Shown: positions 1-6,801 of the stretch, one piece after another
Position numbering within the stretch: position 1 is the stretch's first letter
Layout: every line of letters starts with the position of its first letter
Source of the DNA: JALTBU01 sp964410645
Lineage (GTDB): Bacteria; Campylobacterota; Campylobacteria; Campylobacterales; Nautiliaceae
DNA length: 11,798 nucleotides
Assembly: GCA_964410645.1 (NCBI GenBank)
Contig: CAYPHV010000037.1
Coordinates: forward strand, 1-11,798
Reading direction: 5' to 3'
The notes under the pieces: generated by a model
What the model was told of the DNA's origin: nothing
What the model saw: the letters and a program-made list of their open reading frames with translations, nothing else
The model's database searches: none
Made by a program: the position numbers and the translations under genes

Positions 1-77
1 TCTGTTAGAGGAGTTGCACCTGCAACACTCATTGAACCCATTGCCACTAAAGCTGCTAAAGATAGTTTTTTCAACAT
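1..77 (-). CDS. Secreted, probable outer-membrane protein, N-terminus only (partial)
   Basis: The minus strand reads MLKKLSLAALVAMGSMSVAG followed by ATPLT before the window ends. This is a classic Sec signal peptide: two lysines, a hydrophobic core, and an A-G-A cleavage site after residue 21. The ATG at 75-77 is preceded by AGGAGA at 82-87, four bases upstream, and by a good -10 box at 108-113, so the start is well supported. Short signal peptides of this kind followed by a T/Q-P-L segment resemble the OprD-like or major outer-membrane porins of Campylobacterota. Only 25 codons are present, so the porin identity is an inference from the leader. What is seen directly is an exported protein. 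It lies 97 bp after fabI on the same strand and seems to have its own promoter. Confidence 0.7.
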   Translation of the reverse strand, partial: MLKKLSLAALVAMGSMSVAGATPLT

Positions 78-107
78 TTTCTCTCCTTTTAATTTTTTAA
101 TCTCACA

Positions 108-113
108 ATTATA
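108..113 (-). promoter_or_regulatory. -10 box for the exported-protein gene
   Basis: The minus strand carries a perfect TATAAT. Its expected transcription start, near 101, would give a leader of about 23 bases that contains the AGGAGA ribosome site. Upstream of the box are T tracts at roughly helical spacing (TATTT, ATTTTTT, AATTTT) and no recognisable -35. This is the pattern described for sigma-70 promoters in Campylobacter and Helicobacter. The surrounding DNA is very AT-rich, so chance occurrence is possible, but position and context fit. Confidence 0.6.
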
Positions 114-173
114 TCTTTAAAATTTTAAAAAATCAAATATCTTTGTGTTATTTTTGTGAAATTTTTTATTTTT

Positions 174-956
174 TTACTGTTTTTCATAAATTGGCATTCC
201 CATAATGTTATAACCGCTGTCAACATAATGGATTTCCCCCGTAACTCCGCTTGCCAAATCGCTCAAAAGATACATTCCCGAATTACCCACTTTATTTATA
301 GTTACATTTTCTCTTAAAGGTGAATTTTTTTCATTATATTTTAGTATTTCGCTAAAATCCCCTATTCCGCTTGCCGCAAGCGTTTTAATCGGCCCTGCGC
401 TCAGGGCGTTTATTCTTATTTTTCTTTTTCCCAAATCCACCGCCAAATATTTAACACTTGTCTCAAGTGCGGCTTTTGCCACTCCCATAACATTATAATG
501 CGGAATATAACGGTTAGACCCTAAATAAGTCATAGTTAAAATACTCGCCCCATCATTCATAACAGGCTCTAATTTTTGGACAAGTTCTATTAATGAATAT
601 ACACTGATTTCCATGGCTATATTGAAAGCGCTTTTAGTAGTATCAATAAATCTGCCGTCAAGTGCCTCGCGCGGCGCAAAAGCGACGGAATGCACCAAAA
701 AATCGATTTTACCGTAATCTTTTTCAATATTTTCCCTTAAGGCGGTTATTTCTTCAGCTTTACTTACATCAAGAGGGTAAATATTTTTTACATCAAGTTC
801 TTTTGCCACTTTTTCCACTCTCTTTTGAAGTTTTTCATTCTGATATGTCAAAATTATTTCAGCACCCTGCTCTTTACATGCTTTTGCAATACCGTATGCA
901 ATTGAACGGTTATTTGCCACACCTACAATAAGACCTTTTTTACCCTGCATAATCAT
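174..956 (-). CDS. fabI: Enoyl-[acyl-carrier-protein] reductase (NADH), FabI
   Basis: It catalyses the last reduction of each fatty-acid elongation cycle (trans-2-enoyl-ACP to acyl-ACP) in the cytoplasm. The 260-residue length is normal for FabI. The N-terminal nucleotide-binding segment GVANNRSIAYG is at 12-22. The catalytic pattern is Y144, Y154, K161 within TYLGSNRYIPHYNVMGVAK, with the Y-x6-K spacing of FabI rather than the Y-x3-K of ordinary short-chain dehydrogenases. The residue matching E. coli Gly93, known from triclosan resistance work, is Ala92 here (HSVAFAP), which I believe is usual in related bacteria. The ATG at 954-956 overlaps the tpiA stop (ATGA) and has AGGAG five bases upstream. 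The in-frame ATG two codons later has poorer spacing. It is the last gene of the gap-pgk-tpiA-fabI operon. No clear hairpin terminator follows. Confidence 0.97.
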   Translation of the reverse strand: MIMQGKKGLIVGVANNRSIAYGIAKACKEQGAEIILTYQNEKLQKRVEKVAKELDVKNIYPLDVSKAEEITALRENIEKDYGKIDFLVHSVAFAPREALDGRFIDTTKSAFNIAMEISVYSLIELVQKLEPVMNDGASILTMTYLGSNRYIPHYNVMGVAKAALETSVKYLAVDLGKRKIRINALSAGPIKTLAASGIGDFSEILKYNEKNSPLRENVTINKVGNSGMYLLSDLASGVTGEIHYVDSGYNIMGMPIYEKQ

Positions 957-1639
957 TTACACTCCTTTGCTTTATTTATCATTTTTTTGAAAATTTTCAC
1001 ATCCAGACTCGCGCCTCCGACCAAAACCCCATCCACATTTTCTATTTTTAATATTTCTTCAATATTGCTTAATTTTACACTTCCCCCGTATAAAAGAGGC
1101 CTGGTCGTAAATTTTCTGATTTCTGTATGAGTCTCTCCTATTTCACATACTTTTGCGCTGACACCCGTGCCAATCGCCCAGACAGGCTCATACGCCACAA
1201 TCAGTTTTTCATAATTCATATCAATACCGGCCGTTTGGGCTTTAAGATAAGTAGTAACCTCAGCAATTCCCTTTTTTCTAATCTCAAGCGGTTCGCCTAT
1301 GCAGTAAAAAATTTCAAAATTATTACTTTTAAAAAAATCAAACTTTTTCGCAATAAATTCTTGAGATTCTCCCAAAATATGTCTTCGTTCGCTATGCCCT
1401 ATAAGTATTCTTTTTATATCAAATTCATTTAGCTGCTCTAATCCTATTTCTCCTGTATAAGCCCCGTTTATTTCAGGATATGCATTTTGAACTCCCAACA
1501 AATTATCTTTAACCAAAGCGCTTTGAGGCGGAAAAAGAGCTACTTTTACATTTCCAAAATCCATTGTTCTGAGCTCTTTTATATATTGAACAGTTTCGCT
1601 TCTTGTTTTATGCATTTTAAAATTTGCCGCAACTATCAT
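953..1639 (-). CDS. tpiA: Triose-phosphate isomerase
   Basis: It interconverts dihydroxyacetone phosphate and glyceraldehyde 3-phosphate in glycolysis/gluconeogenesis. The TIM-barrel signature residues are all present: N6 and K8 (AANFKMH), H82 (GHSERR), catalytic E151 (AYEPVWAIGTG), and the phosphate-binding loops GGS at 185-187 and GGA at 208-210. The reading frame extends to a TTG at 1655-1657, but the AAGGAG that would be coding in that version lies six bases before the ATG at 1637-1639, where the protein starts MIVAANFKMH. I therefore take the 228-residue form, which fits the short TpiA of Campylobacterota. One base separates its start from the pgk stop, and its own stop overlaps the fabI start by four bases, so all three are probably translationally coupled. 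Confidence 0.96.
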   Translation of the reverse strand: MIVAANFKMHKTRSETVQYIKELRTMDFGNVKVALFPPQSALVKDNLLGVQNAYPEINGAYTGEIGLEQLNEFDIKRILIGHSERRHILGESQEFIAKKFDFFKSNNFEIFYCIGEPLEIRKKGIAEVTTYLKAQTAGIDMNYEKLIVAYEPVWAIGTGVSAKVCEIGETHTEIRKFTTRPLLYGGSVKLSNIEEILKIENVDGVLVGGASLDVKIFKKMINKAKECK

Positions 1640-1640
1640 T

Positions 1641-2840
1641 TTATTCTCCTTTTTCAAGTGCCGTAATTCCGGGAAGCTTTTTGCCTTCGAGCAGTTCCAA
1701 ACTGGCTCCCCCGCCGGTTGAAATAAACGTCATTTCCTCGTCATCCCCGGCTCTTGCAACCGCATCGGCGCTGTCTCCGCCTCCTACAACTTTTACACCG
1801 TAGCTTCTGGCAATTTCGTGAGAAATTTTCATAGTCCCCCTGCTGAATTTATCCATTTCATATACCCCCATCGGTCCGTTCCAGAGAATTGTCTGGGCAT
1901 CCCAAAAAACTTCTCCGAAAAGTCTGACACTTGCAGGCCCTATATCAAGCCCCAGCCAATTATCGGGAATTTCCTGATATGTCACATATCTGACCATTGA
2001 ATCTTCAGAAAATTTATCGGCAATCATTATATCAACGGGCAGATAAAGTTTAACCCCGAGTTCTTTCGCTTTATTGATAATATTTTTTGCCTCGTCTATC
2101 AATTCGTCTTCCACCAGTGAATTTCCTGTATTAAAACCCAAAGCTTTAAGAAATGTAAACGCCATTCCTCCGCCGATAACTATTTTATCAACTTTATCAA
2201 GCAGATTAATAAGAGCCTGAAGTTTGCCGCTTACCTTACTGCCTCCAACAACGGCAACAAACGGCCGAACAGGATTTTTTAAAAGATTATGAAAAAAATT
2301 TATCTCTTTTAAAAGCAAAAAGCCCGCGGCTTTATGCGCGCCATCATAGAATTTAGCAACAGCCTGAACACTCGCATGGGCCCTGTGACTGACTCCAAAA
2401 GCGTCATTAATATAAAATTTTCCGTATTCGCTTAATTTTTTTGCAAATTTTTCATCGTTTTTGGTTTCTCCCGGATCAAATCTAAGATTTTCAAGCAATA
2501 ATATTTCCCCTTCTTTAAGGTTGTTTGCTTTTGTTTTAGCATCCGGGCCCACCACATCACAAGCCATAATTATGTCCATTTGAAGCAGATGGGAAAGTCT
2601 TTTTGTAACACATTTTAAAGAAAATTTTTCATTAAACACGCCTTTTGGACGGCCTAAATGAGAACCTATTACAATTTTGCATTTATGATCAAGCAAATAT
2701 TTTATAGTAGGAAGCGCCGCTTTTATCCTTCTGTCATTCGTAATATTTCCAAATTCATCCAAAGGCACATTAAAATCACATCTCAAAAAAACACTGTCTC
2801 CCTCATTCAAATTTAAATCTTTTGGAGAATTAAGTTCCAT
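1641..2840 (-). CDS. pgk: Phosphoglycerate kinase
   Basis: It transfers phosphate between 1,3-bisphosphoglycerate and ADP, in either direction depending on carbon flow. The 399-residue length is typical. The N-terminal substrate domain shows RCDFNVP (20-26), GSHLGRPKG (59-67), ENLRF (117-121) and NDAFGVSHRAHAS (145-157). The C-terminal nucleotide domain shows GGSKVSGKL (199-207), GGGMAFTFL (223-231), NGPMGVYE (321-328) and STGGGASLELLEGKKLPG (374-391). The ATG at 2838-2840 is preceded by an AGGGGTGAT ribosome site. It follows gap after 49 bp that contain a possible internal promoter, and its stop lies one base before tpiA. Catalytic and binding motifs look intact. Confidence 0.98.
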   Translation of the reverse strand: MELNSPKDLNLNEGDSVFLRCDFNVPLDEFGNITNDRRIKAALPTIKYLLDHKCKIVIGSHLGRPKGVFNEKFSLKCVTKRLSHLLQMDIIMACDVVGPDAKTKANNLKEGEILLLENLRFDPGETKNDEKFAKKLSEYGKFYINDAFGVSHRAHASVQAVAKFYDGAHKAAGFLLLKEINFFHNLLKNPVRPFVAVVGGSKVSGKLQALINLLDKVDKIVIGGGMAFTFLKALGFNTGNSLVEDELIDEAKNIINKAKELGVKLYLPVDIMIADKFSEDSMVRYVTYQEIPDNWLGLDIGPASVRLFGEVFWDAQTILWNGPMGVYEMDKFSRGTMKISHEIARSYGVKVVGGGDSADAVARAGDDEEMTFISTGGGASLELLEGKKLPGITALEKGE

Positions 2841-2857
2841 ATCACCCCTTTTTTCAA

Positions 2858-2866
2858 ATTATATCA
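2858..2866 (-). promoter_or_regulatory. Candidate extended -10 promoter inside the operon, before pgk
   Basis: The minus strand reads TGATATAAT, a TGn-extended -10 element. Its expected start near 2851 would leave a leader of about 10 bases carrying the AGGGGTGAT ribosome site of pgk. It lies in the 49-bp gap between gap and pgk, so pgk-tpiA-fabI could be transcribed apart from gap. The evidence is sequence pattern only, in AT-rich DNA. Confidence 0.45.
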
Positions 2867-2889
2867 TTTTTAAAGACGTGCCTATTGCA

Positions 2890-3870
2890 TTATTTCATTA
2901 TAAACAAAGCCATATCAAGCAACCTGTTTGAATAGCCCCATTCATTGTCATACCACGCAAAAATTTTTACCATATTATGATTTACCTGTGTTAAATCCAA
3001 AGAAACTATACCGCTTTCCATTCTGTTTTTAATATCGCTGCTTACCAGATAATCTTCATCCAGGCCTATAATTCCTTTAAAATCGGTATTGGAATGAAAT
3101 CTGACAAGCCCGTTAATTTCTTCCACTGTTACGTTTTTACCCAAATCAACAACCAAATCAATTAAAGAAACATTATTAACAGGAACTCTCACGCTTCTGC
3201 CGTCAAGTTTTCCTTTCATACCGGGCAGTACTTTATAAATAGCCTTCGCAGCTCCCGTAAAAGTCGGAATTATATTGCTTGCAGCCGCTCTGGAACGTCT
3301 GATATCCCTGATATTGGGAGCATCAAGTAATTTTTGATCCATTGTATAAGAATGAATTGTAGTAATAAAACCTTTTTCAATGCCGTATTTTTCATCCAAA
3401 ATTTTTATAACAGGTGCAAGCGCGTTTGTAGTGCATGATGCGTTTGAAATAATTTGTTCATCTTTATATTTTTTATGGTTTACCCCCAAAACATATGTCG
3501 AAGTGTCATCATTGGCGGGAGCCGATATTATGACCTTTTTTACATTGCCTTTCAAATAGTTCCTAGCTGATTGTGAGGTTAAAAATTTACCCGTGGATTC
3601 TATTACAACGTCTGCTTCGCTAAAATCGCATTCAGCCGGTGTTAAACACTGGGAATAATTTACATAATGAGGCCCTATTTTTAATGTTTTTTGATCAATA
3701 ACCGCAACATCTTCAAATGTCCCTCTTATCGTATCGTTTTTTATCAGATAAGCAGCAAGATTAATATCCATTATATCATTGATATCTGTAAGTTCTATAT
3801 CATCTCTTTGTAAAAGAGCCCTTGTAACATTTCGGCCGATTCTGCCGAATCCGTTTATTGCTATTTTCAT
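2890..3870 (-). CDS. gap: Glyceraldehyde-3-phosphate dehydrogenase, type I
   Basis: It oxidises and phosphorylates glyceraldehyde 3-phosphate with NAD(P), or runs in reverse during gluconeogenesis. The N-terminal Rossmann fold starts INGFGRIGRN (5-14). The catalytic cysteine is C146 in NASCTTN, with its partner H173 in TIHSYT. The C-terminus has the usual WYDNEWGYSNR (306-316). Asp32 is present at the position that usually marks NAD preference, and Pro185 is kept in the loop where NADP-using GapB enzymes differ. That loop (DAPNIRDIRR) seems one residue longer than the common form. NAD use is favoured but not proven. The frame extends to an ATG at 3907-3909, but that version runs through the -10 box, whereas the ATG at 3868-3870 has AAAAGGG upstream and starts the canonical MKIAINGFGR. 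The protein is 326 residues and first in its operon. Confidence 0.97.
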   Translation of the reverse strand: MKIAINGFGRIGRNVTRALLQRDDIELTDINDIMDINLAAYLIKNDTIRGTFEDVAVIDQKTLKIGPHYVNYSQCLTPAECDFSEADVVIESTGKFLTSQSARNYLKGNVKKVIISAPANDDTSTYVLGVNHKKYKDEQIISNASCTTNALAPVIKILDEKYGIEKGFITTIHSYTMDQKLLDAPNIRDIRRSRAAASNIIPTFTGAAKAIYKVLPGMKGKLDGRSVRVPVNNVSLIDLVVDLGKNVTVEEINGLVRFHSNTDFKGIIGLDEDYLVSSDIKNRMESGIVSLDLTQVNHNMVKIFAWYDNEWGYSNRLLDMALFIMK

Positions 3871-3891
3871 CAATACCCTTTTTTTATTGAA

Positions 3892-3897
3892 ATTATA
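3892..3897 (-). promoter_or_regulatory. -10 box for the gap operon
   Basis: The minus strand has a perfect TATAAT. The predicted start near 3885 gives a leader of about 15 bases that includes the AAAAGGG ribosome site before the gap ATG at 3870. The box overlaps the oppositely directed -10 box of nadD in the octamer ATTATAGT (3892-3899), so the two promoters share one melting region. Confidence 0.6.
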
Positions 3898-3899
3898 GT
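3894..3899 (+). promoter_or_regulatory. -10 box for nadD-rsfS, overlapping the gap promoter
   Basis: The plus strand reads TATAGT, one base from consensus. Transcription would begin about 3906-3908, only a few bases before the nadD ATG at 3911. There is no ribosome-binding sequence between the box and that ATG, so the message would be leaderless or nearly so. Confidence 0.45.
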
Positions 3900-3910
3900 A
3901 AAATTTCATT

Positions 3911-4462
3911 ATGAATATTGCAATATTTGGAGGAAGTTTTGATCCTGTTCATTTAGGGCATATTAAAATCGTTAAAAAAGCGCTTGAAAAATTGGATATA
4001 GACAAATTAATTATTATGCCTAATTTTCTAAATCCATTAAAAAATTCTTTTTTTGCGCCTCCGGCCCTCAGAATTAAATGGCTGAAAAAAGTTTTTAAAA
4101 ATTATAAAAATGTAAAAGTAAGCAAATGGGAAATAAAACATAATAGAGCGGTTTATTCTATTGAAACTATAGATCAATTCCACCCTAAATTTTTTATAAT
4201 AGGAAGTGATAATCTCAAAAATCTCAATAAATGGAAAAATATTGACGAAATTTTAAAAAAAACCGAATTGGTTGTTGCAAAAAGAGGAAAAATCGATAAA
4301 AACCTTTTAAAAAGATATAATATTAAAAAAACAATTGATATTGATGTTCCTGTAAATTCAACAGATATCAGAAACTGTAATTTTCAGTATATACCGGAAA
4401 CAATAAAAAACGAAATAAAGGAATTTTATGGACAGAATTGCAAAAATAAAAGAATTACTTGA
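3911..4462 (+). CDS. nadD: Nicotinate-nucleotide adenylyltransferase
   Basis: It adenylates nicotinate mononucleotide to deamido-NAD in NAD biosynthesis. The nucleotidyltransferase signature GGSFDPVHLGH is at 7-17, with the paired histidines that bind ATP phosphate. FIIGSDNL (95-102) followed by W108-K109 is the NadD substrate segment, and STDIR at 150-154 is the C-terminal ISSTxIR-type motif. The length of 183 residues is normal. The ATG at 3911 begins the signature at the usual distance, yet the bases before it (AAATTTCATT) hold no Shine-Dalgarno sequence, in contrast to most genes here. Divergent from gap, it overlaps the following rsfS by 35 bp; nadD-rsfS is a very common bacterial pairing. 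Confidence 0.95.
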   Translation: MNIAIFGGSFDPVHLGHIKIVKKALEKLDIDKLIIMPNFLNPLKNSFFAPPALRIKWLKKVFKNYKNVKVSKWEIKHNRAVYSIETIDQFHPKFFIIGSDNLKNLNKWKNIDEILKKTELVVAKRGKIDKNLLKRYNIKKTIDIDVPVNSTDIRNCNFQYIPETIKNEIKEFYGQNCKNKRIT

Positions 4463-4739
4463 TGAAAAAAAGGCTTTGGATATAACAGATTATGATTTAA
4501 AAAACAGTGAATATTTTGCGGACTATGTAATAGTAGCCACTACGCTGGGAGGCAAACACGCTTCTGCCCTGCTTGATCATCTCAAAAAAAATCTTAAACC
4601 GCTCGGTGAAACTTTTTTGGGCGTTCAGGCGAGTGATGATTGGATTTTGATAGATTTGGGGGATATTTTAATTCATTTGATGAGCGAAAAATACAGAACA
4701 AAATATCAGATGGACGATTTTCTAAAAAAGAGAAAATAA
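4428..4739 (+). CDS. rsfS: Ribosomal silencing factor RsfS
   Basis: Proteins of this family bind ribosomal protein uL14 on the large subunit and block joining with the small subunit when nutrients are scarce. The 103-residue protein carries the family core: the DITDYDLKNSEYFADYVIVA region (18-37) and the diagnostic DWILIDLGDILIH (71-83), followed by SEKYRTKYQMDDF, which is close to the usual ending. The ATG at 4428-4430 has AAGGA five to six bases upstream and lies inside the nadD reading frame, so the two are likely translationally coupled. At its 3' end it overlaps the convergent DUF523 gene by 18 bp, with no separate terminator visible. Confidence 0.95.
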   Translation: MDRIAKIKELLDEKKALDITDYDLKNSEYFADYVIVATTLGGKHASALLDHLKKNLKPLGETFLGVQASDDWILIDLGDILIHLMSEKYRTKYQMDDFLKKRK

Positions 4740-5156
4740 ATCCCATTCGCTTATAAGCCTAATCCCGTTTTCCATTAATATTTTACTGGTTAATCCAGGA
4801 GCGGAACATTTGCATTCATACCCGTTAATATAGGCACTTGTTTTTTTAATTCCACAACTTGGGGATTTTTCTTTTCCTATAAAAATTTTTATATTATTTT
4901 CCCTGCAAATTCTAAGAGCTTCTTTTGCCCCTTTTAAAAAAAATTCACTTTTATCGATTCCATTTATATCAATAATTTTATCACCTACAAATCTGGCTGC
5001 CGGACGGGGAGTAGGAAGCGCAAATTCTTCGGGACAAAAAAGAACCAGTTCATACATTTCATTTAATTTATTTAAAATTGTTTGATCAAGGGGTTTTGAT
5101 TTACCATCATATCTGCAGGGAAATCCTAGCATACATTTGCTAATCATTGCTTTCAT
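4722..5156 (-). CDS. DUF523 family protein, TudS-like putative Fe-S desulfidase
   Basis: The 144-residue protein matches the DUF523 (YbbK) pattern: ISKCMLGFPCRYDGKSK at the N-terminus, CPEEFALPTPRPAAR in the middle, and EKSPSCGIKKT near 96-106. C8, C41 and C101 are the cysteines conserved in the family; C14, C84, C115 and C117 are further cysteines. The thiouracil desulfidase TudS belongs to this family and uses three such cysteines to hold a [4Fe-4S] cluster that removes sulfur from thiolated uracil. Desulfuration of thiolated nucleobases here is therefore an inference by family. Neither candidate ATG (5156, or 5147 three codons on) has a good ribosome site. An in-frame stop lies just upstream, so no longer start exists. 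It follows argS by 52 bp and converges with rsfS. Confidence 0.85.
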   Translation of the reverse strand: MKAMISKCMLGFPCRYDGKSKPLDQTILNKLNEMYELVLFCPEEFALPTPRPAARFVGDKIIDINGIDKSEFFLKGAKEALRICRENNIKIFIGKEKSPSCGIKKTSAYINGYECKCSAPGLTSKILMENGIRLISEWDLFSLF

Positions 5157-5208
5157 AATTTCAGCTTTTTATCCGGGTATATATTCATAGTTTAATGTTT
5201 ACCTTTTA

Positions 5209-6801
5209 TTACATTTTTTCCTTTGCATTTATTCCAAGGAGTGAAAGCCCAAGTTTAATAATTATTCCGACAACAGCCAAAATTTTAAGCCTTATATCTT
5301 CTTTTTCGCTTCCGATAACTCTATTTTTATTGTAAAATTTATGAAATTCGCCTGCCAAATCAATTAAAAAATTTGTAAGTTTGTTTGGTTCTCTCGTTTT
5401 AAAGGCATCTTCAAGCACATACGGCAGCTGAAGGGCTAAAAACAACAAATCTTTTTCATCCTCATTTAAATTTTGAAGTTTAATATTAGGCATATCATCA
5501 TAATCTTTATTAACATTTGCAAAAATAGAACAAATTCTCGCATGCGCATAATTTACATAAAAATTCGGGTTGGAAGCGTCCTGCTTATTTAAATCACTGA
5601 CATCAAATTCCAAATGAGTATCAGGCTTTTTAGTAAGAAAAACAAAACGCAAGGCATCGGCTCCCACATCTTTTATAACATCTCTCACCAAAATAAAATT
5701 CCCAGATCTCTTGCTCATTTTATATGGTTCTCCATTTTTTAAAAGTTTCACCATTTGAGAAAGCAAAATTTCCAATTTTCCCGGTTCAAATCCCAGAAAT
5801 TTGATAGCCGCCTTCACTCTTGCAATATATCCGTGATGATCCGCCCCCCAAATATTTATATATTTGTCGTAATTTCTTTTAAATTTATCCCAATGATAAA
5901 TTATATCTCCGGCCAAATATGTTGCCCTTCCGTCGTCTCTTACTACAACTCTGTCTTTTTCATCCTTATATTTACTGGATTTCAGCCATATTTTTCCGTC
6001 TTTTTCATAAAGCGCAGAGTTTTTTTCCAAAATATTTTTTACATCGTCCCAATATTTATAAAGACTTTTTTCACTGACAAAATTATCAAACGGCAATACA
6101 TTCAGCATTTTTAAATCATTCTTTATAACATCAAGCATTTTATCTTTTGCCCACGCGTTAAGCTCTTCGTCAAAAACTTTTTGCCCGTTATCTTTGTTAA
6201 AACGTTCTTTGCCGAATTTTTCTATAGCCTCTCCTGCCAAATCTTTTATATATTCGCCCCTGTAATATTCATCAGGCCAGACAACATCAAATCCCAATAT
6301 TTTTCTGGCAGACAAATATACGGAAAGTCCCAAAAGCATTATTTGTCTTCCTGCGTCGTTGACATAATATTCCGTAGTTATTTTATTACCTATATGTCTT
6401 CCGATTCTGGCTATTGCATCACCATAAATAGCTCCTCTTGCATGCCCTATATGAAGAGGCCCCGTAGGATTTGCAGAAACATATTCCAGCAAAATACTCT
6501 CATTAAAACCACCTTTTGAAAAATTTTCTTTCTTTTCTATCACTTCATTTGCAAAATCATCTAAAAATTTATCACTAAGTTTTATATTTATAAATCCGTT
6601 TAACGGTTCAAGATTTTCAAATTCCTCACATTTTATTTTTTGGCATAAATCCTTTGCAAATTCCTGGGGATTTTGTCTGTTTGCTTTTGCATATTTGAAT
6701 ACAGGCACCGCATAATGACCGAATTCTTTTTGGCGGGGTTTATTAATAGGCGGATTTTCGCCCAAATATTTTTTAAAAATATCTGCAACTTTTTTTTTCA
6801 T
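5209..6801 (-). CDS. argS: Arginyl-tRNA synthetase (class I)
   Basis: It charges tRNA-Arg with arginine. The N-terminal additional domain characteristic of ArgS covers about residues 1-95. The catalytic Rossmann fold begins at EYVSANPTGPLHIGHARGA, with the HIGH motif at 117-120, and continues through the second ATP signature KMSKR at 361-365. VNDAGRQ (148-154) and GADHHGY (319-325) are typical ArgS segments. The anticodon-binding domain fills about 410-530. The 530-residue length is usual for Campylobacterota. The ATG at 6799-6801 overlaps the gmk stop by one base (TAATG) and has AAGGA seven bases upstream. Nine consecutive A bases encode Lys2-Lys4. In C. jejuni and H. pylori tatA lies between gmk and argS; here it does not. 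Confidence 0.98.
   Translation of the reverse strand: MKKKVADIFKKYLGENPPINKPRQKEFGHYAVPVFKYAKANRQNPQEFAKDLCQKIKCEEFENLEPLNGFINIKLSDKFLDDFANEVIEKKENFSKGGFNESILLEYVSANPTGPLHIGHARGAIYGDAIARIGRHIGNKITTEYYVNDAGRQIMLLGLSVYLSARKILGFDVVWPDEYYRGEYIKDLAGEAIEKFGKERFNKDNGQKVFDEELNAWAKDKMLDVIKNDLKMLNVLPFDNFVSEKSLYKYWDDVKNILEKNSALYEKDGKIWLKSSKYKDEKDRVVVRDDGRATYLAGDIIYHWDKFKRNYDKYINIWGADHHGYIARVKAAIKFLGFEPGKLEILLSQMVKLLKNGEPYKMSKRSGNFILVRDVIKDVGADALRFVFLTKKPDTHLEFDVSDLNKQDASNPNFYVNYAHARICSIFANVNKDYDDMPNIKLQNLNEDEKDLLFLALQLPYVLEDAFKTREPNKLTNFLIDLAGEFHKFYNKNRVIGSEKEDIRLKILAVVGIIIKLGLSLLGINAKEKM

Noticed and set aside
78..173. Possible terminator or small RNA between fabI and the exported-protein gene
   Set aside because: Only AT palindromes such as AAAATTTT are present; no G-C stem exists. 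The promoter and ribosome site explain the rest.
3871..3909. N-terminal extension of gap by 13 residues
   Set aside because: The extra codons contain the -10 box, and the canonical MKIAINGFGR start has its own ribosome site.
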